Assembly: GCA_037447655.1 (NCBI GenBank)
Contig: JBBHKE010001421.1
Location: 1 to 64,000, forward strand
DNA length: 64,000 bases
Direction: 5' to 3'
Source: Zygnema cylindricum
Lineage: Eukaryota; Streptophyta; Zygnematophyceae; Zygnematales; Zygnemataceae
Shown: positions 1 to 13,468 of the stretch, one piece after another
Numbering within the stretch: position 1 is the first letter of the stretch
Layout: the number at the start of each line of letters is the position of its first letter
The notes under the pieces: model-generated
Databases searched by the model: none
What the model saw: only the letters and a program-made list of their open reading frames with translations
Told to the model about the DNA's origin: nothing
Translations under genes and position numbers: made by a program

Positions 1-1474
1 CGCAAGTCTCCTTCGATCTTCCTTTGATCTGCTATTGCTGTTATGGATCGTTGAAGTGTTCCTGAACTCCCTCAGCGTACCCCTTGAGCCTAGAGGATTT
101 AAGGAGTTGATTTTAGTGTTTTTTAACTGTTTTAATGTTTGGCTCGGTTGATTTTTGTATGCTATTTTGTTTTTTTTTTGTGCTTGTTGTCCCTTTCGGC
201 GTCGTTTGTTGGCTTACCTTATTCATGTGTCAATTTAGTTCTTTTGACCAGTTTTTCCTTTTTGTTCACTTCCAGCCGCGTTCATTTAGCTTTTGCCTTT
301 TTTTTTGTTTTTAATTTTACCTTTCTTCTGTTAGTTGTCCCCATGGACTCACATGATTTACCATCGTGCTTTCGTAATTAGTTACACATAACAATTTATT
401 TACAGATATATATCAAAGATGTTTATTAAAAACACATGATAAACCACGAGTACAGGGAAACAAACAAAATAAAAACACCTCTAGTTTATTTTTTCTGTTG
501 TTATGGCTCCTTCATGATTTGAAATTGTAGTCGTCATCAGATTGGCTTACTCTGGAGCCAGGGAAAATTATCTATACCCTGCAAGTTCACCAAAGGGCTT
601 TGGAAACCTACATGCTGTCAATTGTTAATTTTCGTTCCTAGTCTGTTTGTCAGTTTTGCAATTATCATTTACGATGTCAGCTTGCTATCATTGTGCATGT
701 GGCCAGTTTTCCATTATTACGCATGTGATCTTTTTCCTGAGTAAGTACAGATAATTGTCAGTTTTCTTTGTTGATTTATGCTGGCAAATTTGCATTTATA
801 TCTTTGACAATACAAAGAAGATAATCGCAATTCTATAAAAAGGACTTCTTATTTGTCCAAAAAATGTCAACCCTACTAACGCAGTTCCAAATATCTGAAT
901 CAAGTTATGAAATATAGTGATTTATTGCTCTCCCGACCTAGTATATACTCTAGCAAAACAAATAAGTTCAGGTGAGTGATCAGACATACAGTTGTTCTCT
1001 TCTCTCATCGGCCAATGCTGATTTCAGTTTAACCTACCCGGCCACTAAAACTGCAAATATGAATCAATTCACTTCCAAACAAATAGGCTAACTTGTGTAA
1101 AGTTTTTTTTGGCAGTTGGGCGTTTGGCCTGGAATATGTTCCAAATATGTTAATAACATTTGATTAAAATTGATTTTTCACAATCATCCGTAAACAGGCT
1201 CCTAATCTGACTGGTTATTACTTTTGCAGATTTGAACTTATTCCGTAAATCTCTCCAGAGATCATCTTCAAAAGTTCGTCACCATACCATACCCTAGAGT
1301 GATCCCAAACTACAAATTAACAAAGGCTCAATAATAAATAGGGCCCCGATCATTTACTTCGAGGCCCCAGCAACGACCTCCGAGGGCTTAAAACTACGTT
1401 ATTCTTGGAAACAAATATTTATACTTTCACACTAAGAAGATCATAAACTTAAAAAAAAGGGAAGGGACAGCATT
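1..1474. other. Intergenic DNA and PRAF 3' flank
   Basis: AT-rich sequence with no coding exon I can support. A frame open from the left edge for about 50 codons (bases 2-151) has no splice or homology support. The part nearest 1474 should include the 3' untranslated region of the minus-strand PRAF gene, but I could not fix a polyadenylation site. Confidence 0.5.
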
Positions 1475-4400
1475 CTACGTTCGGTGCTTGCCAAGTTCCC
1501 CACTCCGCTTTAGCAAGACTTCCGTATTTCGGGCACGATTAGACCTTATTTTATATTGCTCTCTTATCCTTACTTTATTTTCTGTCCACCATATCTCTGC
1601 CTGCTTTTCATTAAAAAGCTTTCCACTACCACCCACCCAAAAACAATAATGTCAGTATACAGAACGTAACATAACGGAACGTGACATAACGTAACGAAAC
1701 AGAACGCAACGCAACGTATACAAACCACTTTCCCCACATGCATATTGACTTTGCCTTCAAAACTCACCTGAACTGTACTCTCCTCAGCTCGTTATATCCT
1801 TCTGTGGAATGGGCGGTCAACGTGATGAAAACACCCTCTGCAGGATGCTCCACTCTCTCCTTCTTTTCACCATCGTCGGGTCCTTTTCTTGTTACTGCTC
1901 CTTCCTCTTCACTATCAACTGGCTTTGAATTAGACTGAGATGCCCCCCCTTGAGATTGCATACTATTTCCTAACGGGAAACCGAAGGATGGAGGAAAAGG
2001 GTGTGAAGTACTCGGTTCCCCTTCATTTGCTGTGGGTGGTGGACGATTTGGTAGAGAAAAGTCAGGTTTAAACTCTCCAGAAGGTAAGATCGGACGGTCA
2101 GATTCACTCGCAGGTGGAGTTCCCGACTCACTGCTATCCTCTCCTCCCATTGGATCTGAACATAAATTTGCACCCCATTTTGTGAATGTAGGAGCAGGTA
2201 TTATCCCTCTTCTCCCAGTCTCACTTGCAGTCGATGTTGGCCCTGAAGAATGTTCAGTTCCTCCAAACCCTTCACTGTTCTGTCGACTATTTTTCTCCGG
2301 GGGGAATTCATGTAATCTTCCGTCGCTGTTCCGTGATTGACTTGCAAAACCACGTGATTCACTTTCTACTGAACTGTTATGTTTTGCATTGTTAAACGAA
2401 TGCTGATATATCACTTTGCTCCCACCATCTACTGAAGGCCATGGACGTCTCTGGCCCCTAAGAATTGCTTCCCGTCTTCCAACCGCACCTCCTCCTCCTA
2501 CCTCTCCAGAGTCTGACATTGTCCGGCCGTTTGTCTCATTCAGAGAGAAGTTTGGATGGCGATCTCTACTGGTTCGGCTCGCACTATGCCACAAATTGCT
2601 GATAGAAAACCCACGAGAGAGAGAACCAGAAAATTCTTGAGAAGAAGAGGATCTTTTCACAGGAGAGTTTGACCGAATGAGTAGAGGAAGTCCCTCGTCT
2701 TCCGTCATACTGTCCTCTGGTAACTCGATTAGTGTGGGTGGTAACGTCTCACCCACCAAAAGAGGCCCCGAATATATGACTGACCCTGATCCTCCCTTCA
2801 TTGCCAGTTTCCCATAACGAACGCTTCCAGGAGGCAATATTCGGGCAGCACTGGCAAGCTGTTAAAAAAAAAAAAAAAGAGAGAGAATAAAGAGAAGAAT
2901 CAGAACCTCGCATACCAAAACTTCAGAAAAACGTAATTCGTGCAAAAACTACACAAGTCACGCAATATTACATTTCCCCAGACAGGCTAAGATTTGGTTT
3001 GTGCCTGTGAAATATCAATCCTTGTCCTACACAAATATCGAAAGAAAATAAGGCAAAATGATGCTCTGAGAAGACATACAAAGGGAAGAAAATGAAGGAG
3101 AGAAAAGGTTAAAGCTCATACTTGAGCCGAGAGGGCAGCAAGAAGTTCATTTCCAGCTTCCACTTCCGCAGCTTGAGCCTCCCTTTGACTCTTTTCTATT
3201 TCGGCCTCTCTCTCCATACTCTCAAACTGTTCACGCCATTCGTCCACCTGTCACCCCCCACCAGAGAGAAGGAAAGAGATAAGTAAACCAAAAAGAAGAA
3301 GGCAAGTAAAAAAAGAAGGTTGGGAAGTAAAAGAAAACAAGAAAGGGTAAAAATCAAGTGAACCAGAAAAAAAAAAATAGCAATAAGAAAATATAGTAAA
3401 ACACGAGATTTAGCTAAGGAAAAAACGATGTGAGACTGGAAAATACAAGGAAGAAAAAGAAGTAAAGACAGTTGCAAGTCACAGAAAGAGGATTTCTTTT
3501 AGTTTTCGCGTTATTCAAGAGACCCCGTTTACAAGAGACCAAAAAGGAGAAGCTTACTAAAACCCAACTTTGATAGTTTTGGCATCAAAATGACTACAAT
3601 TTTAAGAAAAAGAGATAGAAGCTTACCAAAACACGAAGCCTATTCACTTCATGCCCCATAGTTTCATTGGACCTCCGCAAAGTTAACACCTCCAGATCTT
3701 GTGGAGTATAGCCACCTACGACCAACAAAAACATAATACATCCTCCATGATGATCGATAATTATTCCACCACAATTTTACATAACTTATCCTTCGTAATA
3801 AAACACAATTATTCTCCATGAATAACCATAAGTTATCCTCCACAAACATAAAATATCCTCCGTAACTAAACATAATTTATCCTCCATAACTAAAAACGAT
3901 TTGTCGAGCACAATTTAACCTCCACGAATAAAAATAATACATCCTCCATAATTCATGGGTCCTGTAACCTATATACACTGACAATTAATGACAAACTTGA
4001 GTGACATCTTCTCAGACTGCACATAAAACTGCAAAACTGCCAGACTGACAGATCTTCAAAAACCCAAGTAAGGAATCTCGTCGACACTCACTAGAAGTCA
4101 AAGGGGCTGCAGTTGAGTTTCCTCCCTGATTCATAGGACTGTTCTCTCGTCTGGAAGGACTCGCTGACCTTCGTATAGGACTCCCAGTCACACTCTTCCC
4201 TTTTCGAGGAAAATTTACAGATGGGTTTCCAAATTGAGCCATCGCTATCTTTTCTCCCTTATCTCCTACAGTTGGGTCAGAACCAGGTCTAGGCATGCCA
4301 TTATTGATAGATCCCAAAAGAATAGACTCAGAGAAAGACCTCGGAAAAGATACACTACCCCATTTGGGGCTACTGTTAGCGAAGCTTTGAGGCCGAAACA

Positions 4401-7400
4401 GCTTTCCACTAGGTCCATTATTGGGCTCTCCTCCTCCCTTTCGACTTAAATCGGCACCTGCATGATGAGCTCGAAAATACAAATTTCAGCACACAAATCT
4501 CAGTACATCACATATCCAAGTTCAGAACCCAGTACATACTGCTTACAAATCAGCGTATATATGAGAGACAAAGGTAAAGGTCCAAGCTAAATGCGAGATG
4601 TTATAAAAGAAAGAAGCACAATTCTCACTGTCTGATGGATTTGTCTCTGCGGATCGCTGACGAGTCCATCCTCCCTTCAAACTGCTGTTACTGGTCCGTA
4701 TGGAGTGGAGAGTGGGTGCGGGACCCTGGCATAGGATTCCGTAACAGCGATCACAAACCCGACTGGGGCGTAAAGATGAAGGAGCCAAGGCTGCCCCTAA
4801 GGCCCTGTGAGTCGAACAGCTATGGCAGACAGAACGTCCACAATGGTAACAGCCATGGCGGCTTCGTCGGAGACCAAACGTTTGTCGACATTGCGAACAA
4901 GCACGGTTTTCTAAACCTGAAGTCTGTTTATGGGCGCAAATGGCAGCAGTGAAAGTGCCTCCACATGCCACCTGCGTTTAACCTCCTCCTCCCTCCCCCG
5001 CTTTCCGCATCAGAGTCATATCCGGAAGCAATACAGTTATAATTCGCAATCATTGAGAAAATCTAATCGCAAGAAATGAAGAACCTTGAATGAGGATAGA
5101 CAGTCTCTAGTAGAATGGCTGCATTTGTACATTCACTAAAAACATTCAGAGTCAGGAGTTTAAATTTGCATGAGTATTCTCTCCAAAGCCAACAGTTGCT
5201 CAAACAATCAGATGTTACCACCTCATACAAATCAAAGGATTAACAAACAAATCCACTGCCTCCTAGAGGTCTTGTTGGAACCGAAGACGGCTGATCCGAC
5301 AAGGTAAATAGGCAGTCAATTATTTCCAGACAGCTCCAGCCCAAGCAAACCCTGATACAATATCCTCCTTCACAACCTTTCCTCGTCAAATAGCAAAGCA
5401 AATTCAGATTTAGTTTGAGGTTGAGGTTGAGTTTGAGTGTCAATTACAATTTAGGTTTTTCCATAATGCTGATTTTACCAACCTGCAAAACTCGCCGGCC
5501 TCGTAAAGCATCTACACAAGTGGGAAAATGCCGATCTTTAACGTCTCCGTGTCCTAGTCGACCATTCTCTCCTCTTCCCCACGAGTATACTTCTGCCCCT
5601 GAAACTAAAGCAGCCAGATGTTGTGCTCCACAAGCTATCTGTTCCACCGGCTTGCCTTGTAGCTCGCCCTCAACCAGGCCTGTTTATTCCACCCTTTCCC
5701 ACTTTCCAAACTCTGTTACCATTTCTAACAGAGCTCAAGAGATCCCGAAGTTCTCTATACTGAACCATCTCTATGTTCTACCGGGAGAGAATCTGCTTAG
5801 AGAAGATTTTTTACAAGGTACTGGCCCAATTTCCATCAGCAAAACGATAACTAGACAGTTGTTCAAAGGTCAAAACAACATCCAGACCTGGTACTCGTCC
5901 ATCAGTAGTTTTCCTGCCCAGTTGACCATATGAGGAGCTCCCCATGGTGAAAACTTGTCCTATCGCAGTGAGAATTGCAGTGAAGCTGCAACCACATGCC
6001 ACCTGGAACGAGTGACACAAAGTGTCAACAAACTTCTCTCGTGTCATCTCTCCAGAAGAGAATGAGGTGATCCTCTCACCGCCATTAGTGTAGGTTGCCT
6101 AAGTTTCAAAGTGCAGATCTACTGTTCCAATACAACTCTTTATTTGATCCAACAGCTCATTCGTACGGGAGTTATCTTGCAGTCCAATGGCAAATGGCAA
6201 TTTCGGGTTCCAAAGGGGCCATATTCAAGGAGCCCAATTGGGAAATTTAATCAAGAAGAGCGATTTGTACATAATACAGCAACTGTATTTGGTGAGGCAT
6301 ATTGAAAAACATCATGTCGTCCAGATTCGTGCCTTTGGAGCATTATCACCTGTGCTCACCTGGGTACAAGGGAAGTCCTGGAACATATTCACGAGCACAG
6401 GTACAAGCCTCTCTGTCGTATCCCCGTGGCCCAGGCAGCCTTTGTCTCCATCTCCCCATGTAAAGACTCTCCCTTCATGTACTGAGGAGGCATCCGATCC
6501 GATAACATCCACCACAGCAGCAGTGTGCCATACACCACAAGCCACCTGTAAGGTACGATGTCCTCTCAAAGCTTGGACCTCAACAGGGATTTTTGTGCTC
6601 CTGATTACAACAAGACCGTGGGTAACAATTTGCTCCCACTATATCGCATCAGGTCTGAGTTTAGCAGATTAGGGGAATACATTAAGGCGGAAGGGTGGAG
6701 TTCAGTCGTCTTTTCAACCTACTATTTTTAACAAGCAGAGGAATACAGCTGCTTTCTCAAGAAATGCCATGGAAATGATGCATAAAAGGTGTAGTTGCTG
6801 CATTTTTAAGACACGATCAGTCGACAATACCTTCTAAATTGAAAACAACTCTCTCTCTTGACTCGCATGGCAAGGACAAGAACCACGAACAAGCTGGTGT
6901 GTGGCAGTAACCAAGGACAATAGTCAGCTCTACTTTCTGTGCCTCCCTCTTACAAAACGTCTATTGTTTTAGAGCCCCCAACAATAGACCCCAACGTCCT
7001 CCCTAAAAAACCACCGAGCGGGAATATCGAGACCTGCCTGTGATCACCATGACCGAGAGCTCCAAATGTCCCATCTCCAAAGGTAAAGAGCTGTCCAGTT
7101 TCTATAACTACAGCCGTATGGTATGGGCCACAGGCAACTTGGACAACATGTTGATCAAATAGTGTCACAGGTTTTGGAAGCCATGGACTGACGTTTGACC
7201 CATGGCCCACAGCCCCAGTAAGGTGGGCGCCATCTCCCCAAGAGTACAACTCGCCTTCCCGAGTCACAACACAGGTATGAAAGTCTCCACATGCTACCTG
7301 AAATACCAAAAAAAAAAAAAACAAGTCTTGGTTATTGGAAACAGGTCCAAGCAACTCGACTGAGAGCTTAGACCTCCATAAAGCCTTCAGGATAAATAGG

Positions 7401-10400
7401 GGAAAAGGGAGAAAACAGATGGAAAAAGAAATAAAAAATAAATAAAGGAGCTTACTGCCTCGGCTTTGGCCGCCAGAGCCTCCACTAAATGTGGTCGCTG
7501 CATGTCTCCATCTACCCCTTGGCCTAACCGTCCTCCCTTCTCTTCTCCCCAACAAAAAACCTCTCCCTGACGGGTAACGAGAGCCGCATGACGGCTCCCA
7601 CAGGCCATGGCCGTCACATCAAGAACAGCACAAGCCTCCAGTCTGACAGGAACCAGAGCATCTCCCCGAGTTCCATTCACAGAGGCTTGCATGCCCCAAG
7701 CTCCACCTCCAAGTCCCTCACCCCACATAAACACATCTCCTAAAGCCTCCACCTCTTCTCCTCTGGTGCCCTGTTGAATTTGAGCTGTCAATTCTGAGCT
7801 TAGATTTAAATTATGACGGCTAGTAAATAGACCAGATATTAATGTGTCCGGAGAATGCGTAGGCTTCTCTCCACCCCATGAGCCTGGGCCTCCTCTCTCA
7901 CTGGATTCTGCTTGTGATCCTCCTCCAAGAGAGCCTCGGAGAGAGTCGGCAGACACACTTTCCCATTCAGCGGCATCACGGACATCCACTTGGGACATTT
8001 CCAAGGAGTTCCCATTTCCAAAAATGTAAACAGGCACTGCAGGAATAGAGGAACTCTCACTCTGCATTCACATTCAGCCCGTGCACACGTTTAACATTTT
8101 ATCTTTTGTAAGCCATGTAAAGGCCACTATAATCTCTGTCATACATTCTCATATAAACCAAGATTTGAGGGGGCAGCAAACAAACAAACATCGGTGACAT
8201 ACCACGTTCTCGATTAAATCGTTCACGTTTTCATTTTCGTACGGTGATCTGACTGGAGACATGTAAGGCAAGCCTGGGCTCAGATCTTTGGGAGATCGAG
8301 AAGGCACATACTTAGCAAGGGTCTCTTCAGTATCCTCTTTATCTTGAGATGGACGGCCCAGAAGAGCTTGGAGGCCAATATACCATATATCTGCTTCTTC
8401 TGTTCTCTGGCAGACCTGTATGCAAACCAGCAAATAACATCATCGTGTCACAATCTCGCATAATTGTAATACTTATCGTGAAAATAGCCAAAGGAAATGA
8501 ATGGGGATAGGATCACAAATGCTTACATCGACCTTAACTGGAAACAACAGCAGGCAAGAAGAGAAAAGAAAAACTGGAAGTCATGCGGGAAGTGTGAACA
8601 AAAGATCAGAAAAAGTTAACAGGTGAACCTCAATATCACGGAGTAAAAAAGCAACTCAAGAAGTTAACACTCTGCTTGAACGGTTGATCCAATTATGCTA
8701 ACGGTTTTCCTGACAATCAGCTTTTGCAGTGAATATAGACCGGCCAGGCAGGACAGTCTTACTGAGGAAGGTTATATGCTCATGCATGAAACCCGACCTT
8801 TCACAATCCAGCTTTCCTGTAGTTGATGGAAAAGGTCTTGCAATGTAATATCTCCTGTATGAAACAGTTATAGTGTTCATCTGACATTTAAAAAGGCTCT
8901 TTCTAACTCAGAACATGCAGCCATTATGCTACATCCTACTTAAACGGAAGTAAGAAGGTTGCTATACTAGGTGAATACCTTGCTCCATTGACGGTAATAG
9001 TCTCAGTCTCGGTTAGTTACTATTAACTGAAGCGGTATTGGCTTATAACCACAACAAACATAAACTTGTTGGCAAAATCTATACTATATTTTTCACTCAT
9101 CCCCACATTTAGGAATATTTGGGCAACAAGCTTGAGGTTATTTCAAAAAAGAAAACGATCTAAAATGGAAATGTTGCAAAGAATTTGTGTTTTTTAAGCT
9201 CAGATTGTGTATGGAGCTAAAGATGTATGAAAACATTGCGCAGTTTCATCCTGCCTGAGAGCCAATAACAAGAACAACTTCTTCCAATAGGCTATGCACA
9301 CCTGCTTGCAATCGGAATAAGTCCAGACCAAGATAAAGCACTAAATTCGTTGCACTATTTCCTCAAGACTAAGGCCTTTAAAGTATAATAAGCCCTGATG
9401 TCAAATTCAATAACTCTACAGCAAAATGGAAGTTCTTAAATTAATGCACTCCTTTCTATCAAGAGAAGTAATTGCTCTAGCATGTGCTTTTCTTTGGTGA
9501 CGGTTTAAGCACTGTTTTTCAGCTTGTCACAAACACTTACAAAATCCAATGTGCGTTCCCCCCGGTTGTAGATGAGGGAAATTGATTGACACTCCTTGTC
9601 GACTTGGAGATAACGGCGGAACACAGCCTGACATCAGGGACAAACACTCTGAAATAGTTGGATCCTCTTAATTTACACACAAATCGACTTATACTACATG
9701 CAACAGCTCCAGGAACAGAGATGTCTGTGCTGCAGCTATGGGACTGGAAAAACCAGAAGTCACCTCGACGAGCAAACTCTGTGAGCGTTGTTGGTTGAGA
9801 CAGGATCACATACCGTCTTCTGGCCTCGAACAACTTTGGTGACATTTGCCAAGGGAATGCTTTTCTGCTTGTCAGAATGATAGCAAACGGCCAACCCGTC
9901 CTGCATTACCAAGACGGTACCGTTTATCAATGAAGACAAATGCACAGGCTTAGACTTTAAAACTCCGTGATGAAAGGAAACTACAAATGCAAACTAAAAG
10001 CTGTCATACTCGGAGAGTGAGAAATAAACTTACACCAGAAAGCCAGCAAAAACACGTTTTTGGGCGACCATGACGTCCATGCTTAAGCACATTTGTGCCT
10101 TTTTTTAGGGCTATCAATGCCTGCACCAAACCTTGCTGATGACTCAGAAAGCGCAGAATCAAGAAGGAATTACAAAAGATCGAGGCTTTACAACAGCTTT
10201 CCTCTCAGCCTTTAAAAATTAAGGGAACAAGGTTTGGGTACATCCTAAAGAGTGAACAGACAAACGAATATAATTTTTTTCCATGACAGCCAAGTCTTTG
10301 AGGAAATGAAGCTCAAGTAACACCCTCAACCATAAGAACCACTACAGGAAATGCAAGAGGATGACGAGCAGTGTCTTTTTTCCTTCTTGCTGAAAGAGTG

Positions 10401-10619
10401 AGGTCCTTCCAAAAGATATTTATGTCTCACTATCCAGCCGAGATTACTGGTTGAGACCATTGCCAACTTGAAATAAAGGCGTGAGTCTTAGGAAAGGACA
10501 CCTATGTTCAGTGTAAACACAGAGACCAGTATGCACATAATAGTGGTGCGGATATCAAGCAGAGAATCAAAAACCTGTTCGATGTCTCGGTCTGCAAATT
10601 GGCCCCTAAGATTCCGCAT
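1475..10619 (-). CDS. PRAF: PRAF/RLD-family protein: PH, RCC1 repeats, FYVE, coiled coil, BRX
   Basis: Exons in transcript order: 10619-10575, 10120-10034, 9900-9814, 9627-9541, 8415-8203, 8061-7456, 7297-7038, 6600-6360, 6002-5888, 5679-5483, 4971-4629, 4457-4092, 3715-3627, 3247-3122, 2858-1768, 1625-1475. The sum is 4104 nt, 1367 residues plus TAG, with all phases matching. An in-frame TGA lies just upstream of the ATG. Domains: PH about residues 13-125 (exons 1-5); RCC1 repeats about 280-665, with recurring VACG..HT and WG.G...LGHG motifs; a variant FYVE zinc finger about 667-735 (RHGCYHCG where RHHC.CG is usual, other Cys pairs kept); coiled coil about 885-960; BRX about 1295-1345 (EGVFITL, then [11 protein letters not shown]). 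In Arabidopsis this family (PRAF, also called RLD) binds phosphoinositides and, through BRX, LAZY proteins in gravity and auxin-transport polarity; that function is family knowledge. The protein is longer than the usual about 1100 residues. One intron (7037-6601) needs a GC donor. Confidence 0.93.
3722..3958. repeat. Degenerate about 27-bp tandem repeat in a PRAF intron
   Basis: Repeated variants of ATAATTTATCCTCCATAAC separated by A-rich bases fill most of the intron between the exons at 4092-4457 and 3627-3715. At least seven irregular copies are visible. No coding or transposon signal. Confidence 0.7.
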
Positions 10620-12300
10620 AGTTTGCGATGGAAATGTTCAGCGAGCCTCCTGCCATAAATCATCCTCCCTCACTGAAGCCAAACATGAGACTCACATTTA
10701 AGACTACTATAATGCTGGTAGGAATTTCAAAAATTGTCAACCACTCAGGAATTCCATGATTCCTGAAACAAAAAATGAAGAAACAGGGTGTCCATGATCG
10801 TCATAATATGCGAAAATAAACACCGTAATCTTAAGTGAGAGCATAAGGCGTACGCTTTTGCAATCAGCTATTACTTTTTTGTTAGAAATAAAAGCTTGAC
10901 CCTTTGCGGCTCCATGCTGTTAGTAATTTTCAACGAAATTGGAAATGAATGGTCTGAACCTGTCATGGCCTTCTATCACTGTGTTTTTATGAAATTTTAA
11001 ATAATTAAATTAAATAATTTAGATCAAGAAAAGGTTCAAATTAGCGTGTACCATCTTTAGATGATTAAATACAATTTAACCTTTTTGCAAAACTGATGTC
11101 TCCCGAAGATAAAAAATCAACCAAAATTTTAATGCTTCAACGAGTCAAGAGAATGACTTATGCAGGAAGCCAAGCTCCTTCGACAACCCTAACAGATTAG
11201 ATGCCTCAAAAAAAATACAACAACAACTAAATATAGTCCAATCTTCCGACCATTTCTGGCTTCTCACGGTCAGAAAGCACAAATGACCGGCCAAAACCGT
11301 GTGGAACACACGTAAGAAGTGCCAGGAAAAGGATAGCTCCTGAATACCATGTAAAGCCGTGCTGGATTATTGCTGGAGTCTGTTTTCCACGATGGAGAGC
11401 TTGCTTCCCTCATTTATCAATGTCAAGAAAATGAAAAGAAACGGTGAAAAGGCGAGGGAAGAAACACACAGGAATAAAAGAGAATGGAAATAGAACGCAC
11501 GCGGAGATGGCGGAAGAGAGAGCTCTGCAGTAGACAACTGTTGGAAGAGGACGGTGACCAGCAACTGGAGTAAAGCCACGTGGCGCTCGTCAAAGTGAGT
11601 GGCCCAGTTCACAGCGCGCCAAATGGAAAGCTCCTTCAGAAACGCTCTGACTCCGTACAATTCTGTACGTACGGAGTTACGGAAAGCTAAATTGTAATGC
11701 AGCAAACAGCATGTCGTGTATCGTTGATAAACGTCAATGACACTATTTCAGTAACCCTATATTTTACACTTCAAATATTAAAAATATTAAATAGTATCAG
11801 TAACGCGAGTTATTTTCTCTTAGCGTTCATTCTTTGAATGGTTAGGAATAAGCCACGTCATTCAAAGCTGACTTAGAATAATAACACTCACAAATACCCT
11901 ACGCTCATAATTTCTGTACTCTAATAACAGTTCACGGTGCACTGTCCTGATTACACATGGGACGAGCACGGAGAAGTGTCTGTTTAGAGGTTACTTACCG
12001 TTTACCGTTAACGTGTTTCTTTCAATGCGTGGTATGAGCGTGACGTACTGTCTGCTGACCTGGCTTGACAGCTGAAAATCACGTGTAAGATCTGGTTCGC
12101 TCACAGGCAGAAAAAGAGATGGGGAAGTTCTTCCGTCACTTGATGATCACACGAGCTTTGTTCGTGTTAACGTCTCCAGTAGTACATAACGTGCATTAAA
12201 TTAACCGTGCAGTACATCACTAAGGAGGTTCATGACAGTAAAGTAAGGTTGTATAACAGTAAAATTGAAAACTTAACTATTAGTTGTTACATTTATAGCT
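10620..12300 (-). promoter_or_regulatory. PRAF upstream region with probable 5' UTR exon
   Basis: No protein-coding exon is visible upstream of the PRAF ATG. Around 11360-11700 the minus strand is TC-rich (CTCTCTCTTCCGCC and similar), as plant 5' leaders often are, and contains GCCACGTGGC, a G-box core. I infer a leader exon near 11350-11700 and a leader intron down to 10620. No TATA box or start site could be fixed. Confidence 0.35.
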
Positions 12301-12324
12301 CTAATCCCTACTGCGGGTTACGGC

Positions 12325-12435
12325 ACATTTCCATGTAACCGAAACTTAGTCTTGCTACTTTGTTTTCTAGCGAAGATTCTCCGTACTACTTTCAAAGCAT
12401 TCCGATGTAAAGAAATGAAATCGTTACTTTAGATT
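12325..12435 (+). repeat. R1 repeat fragment
   Basis: Shares the block ATGTAACCGAAACTTAGTCT and then GCGAAGATTCTCCGTAC with the R1 copies beginning near 12533 and 35878. It is a partial copy lying just before the interrupted R1 element. Confidence 0.7.
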
Positions 12436-12532
12436 GTGACGGATGTAGACGTGGGTGTAATTTGTGACGGTTGTAGACGACTACAAAACTAGCGACAATT
12501 GATGACGTTTACGAAATAGCGACGATTGTTAG

Positions 12533-13308
12533 GGTACTTTCGTATGTAACCGAAACTTTAATCTTGTAACTTTGTTTTAAGCGAAGATTCTCCGTACTAC
12601 TTTCAGAGCATTCGGATTAAACCCAAATAACGTGTTACTTTAAAATTGTGACTCACGTAGACTTGAACGAAACAATGTGACAGGTGATGCGGTACCCAAA
12701 ATGATGCGAAACTTCAACTCAGCTTCAAATTGAGACGTCCAACCGCACACTGTACAATCTTTGTGACTTCGAGACATTGTCGACGTGGAGGCTTTCAACA
12801 CACTGCCGTACTTGCGCTCACCTATTCCACAAAACGCCCCTCTCTTCTCTGTCGTGTCGTGTCTTTTTACTTTCCACCACCCTTCTTCGCCATTCTTGCA
12901 AAAACGGGTACAAAGCATATTAACATAGTGTAAATATGAAAAATCAGGTACTGGATGTTCTCTATACCATCCCACCACTCATAAATTCCCAGCTGCCAGT
13001 ATCAAATCCAATGGCTAGAAACAAAGAAAGTCCTTATCCTATAGCCGACAAGAAAATCTCATGGTGAAGATCAAGTACAACATAAAAAGGATCGGCGTTG
13101 ACACTAGTTATCCACTAAAAAACAAATTTTAGATTTTCTTATGGTATATACAAAATTATCTGTAAAAACACATAATCTGAATAGTCCACAATAACTAAAT
13201 GACAAGGAATACACCGTGACTCTTTTAAAAACCATTAAATATGTTAAGTGTGTGAGGAACATTTAAGCAATATTAATTTAATTTAGGTAGTGATGTGTAC
13301 CGCAATAG

Positions 13309-13347
<39 letters not shown>

Positions 13348-13468
13348 GGGCACTTTAACGAACTTCGCTTTTACGAAATGTCGTCCGTTGGTCGAGACCC
13401 CTCCACGGCACCTGTACGGAAAAAATTCTCGTTGTAAACGTGCAGTGGGTTTTTTGGGTACTCCGTGT
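12533..13468 (+). mobile_element. Left arm of TIR element R1 (interrupted copy)
   Basis: Begins with TTAGGGTACTTTCG, the terminal sequence also seen inverted at 37900-37920. It matches the copy at 35878-36390 through GCGAAGATTCTCCGTAC, the AACAATGTG block and finally TACTCCGTG at 13468. There the family 1 copia composite starts, and the right arm of the same element resumes at 20371. Contains no transposase frame. Classified as a non-autonomous TIR DNA transposon by inference from the inverted ends of the second copy. Confidence 0.6.
13309..13342. repeat. (GA)n microsatellite
   Basis: About 15 uninterrupted GA units followed by a degenerate GGGAGAGGGG tail, inside the left arm of R1. Confidence 0.95.

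Noticed and set aside
139-381. 80-codon hydrophobic frame near the left edge
   Set aside because: T-rich intergenic DNA; Phe/Leu-only composition is expected and there is no supporting signal.
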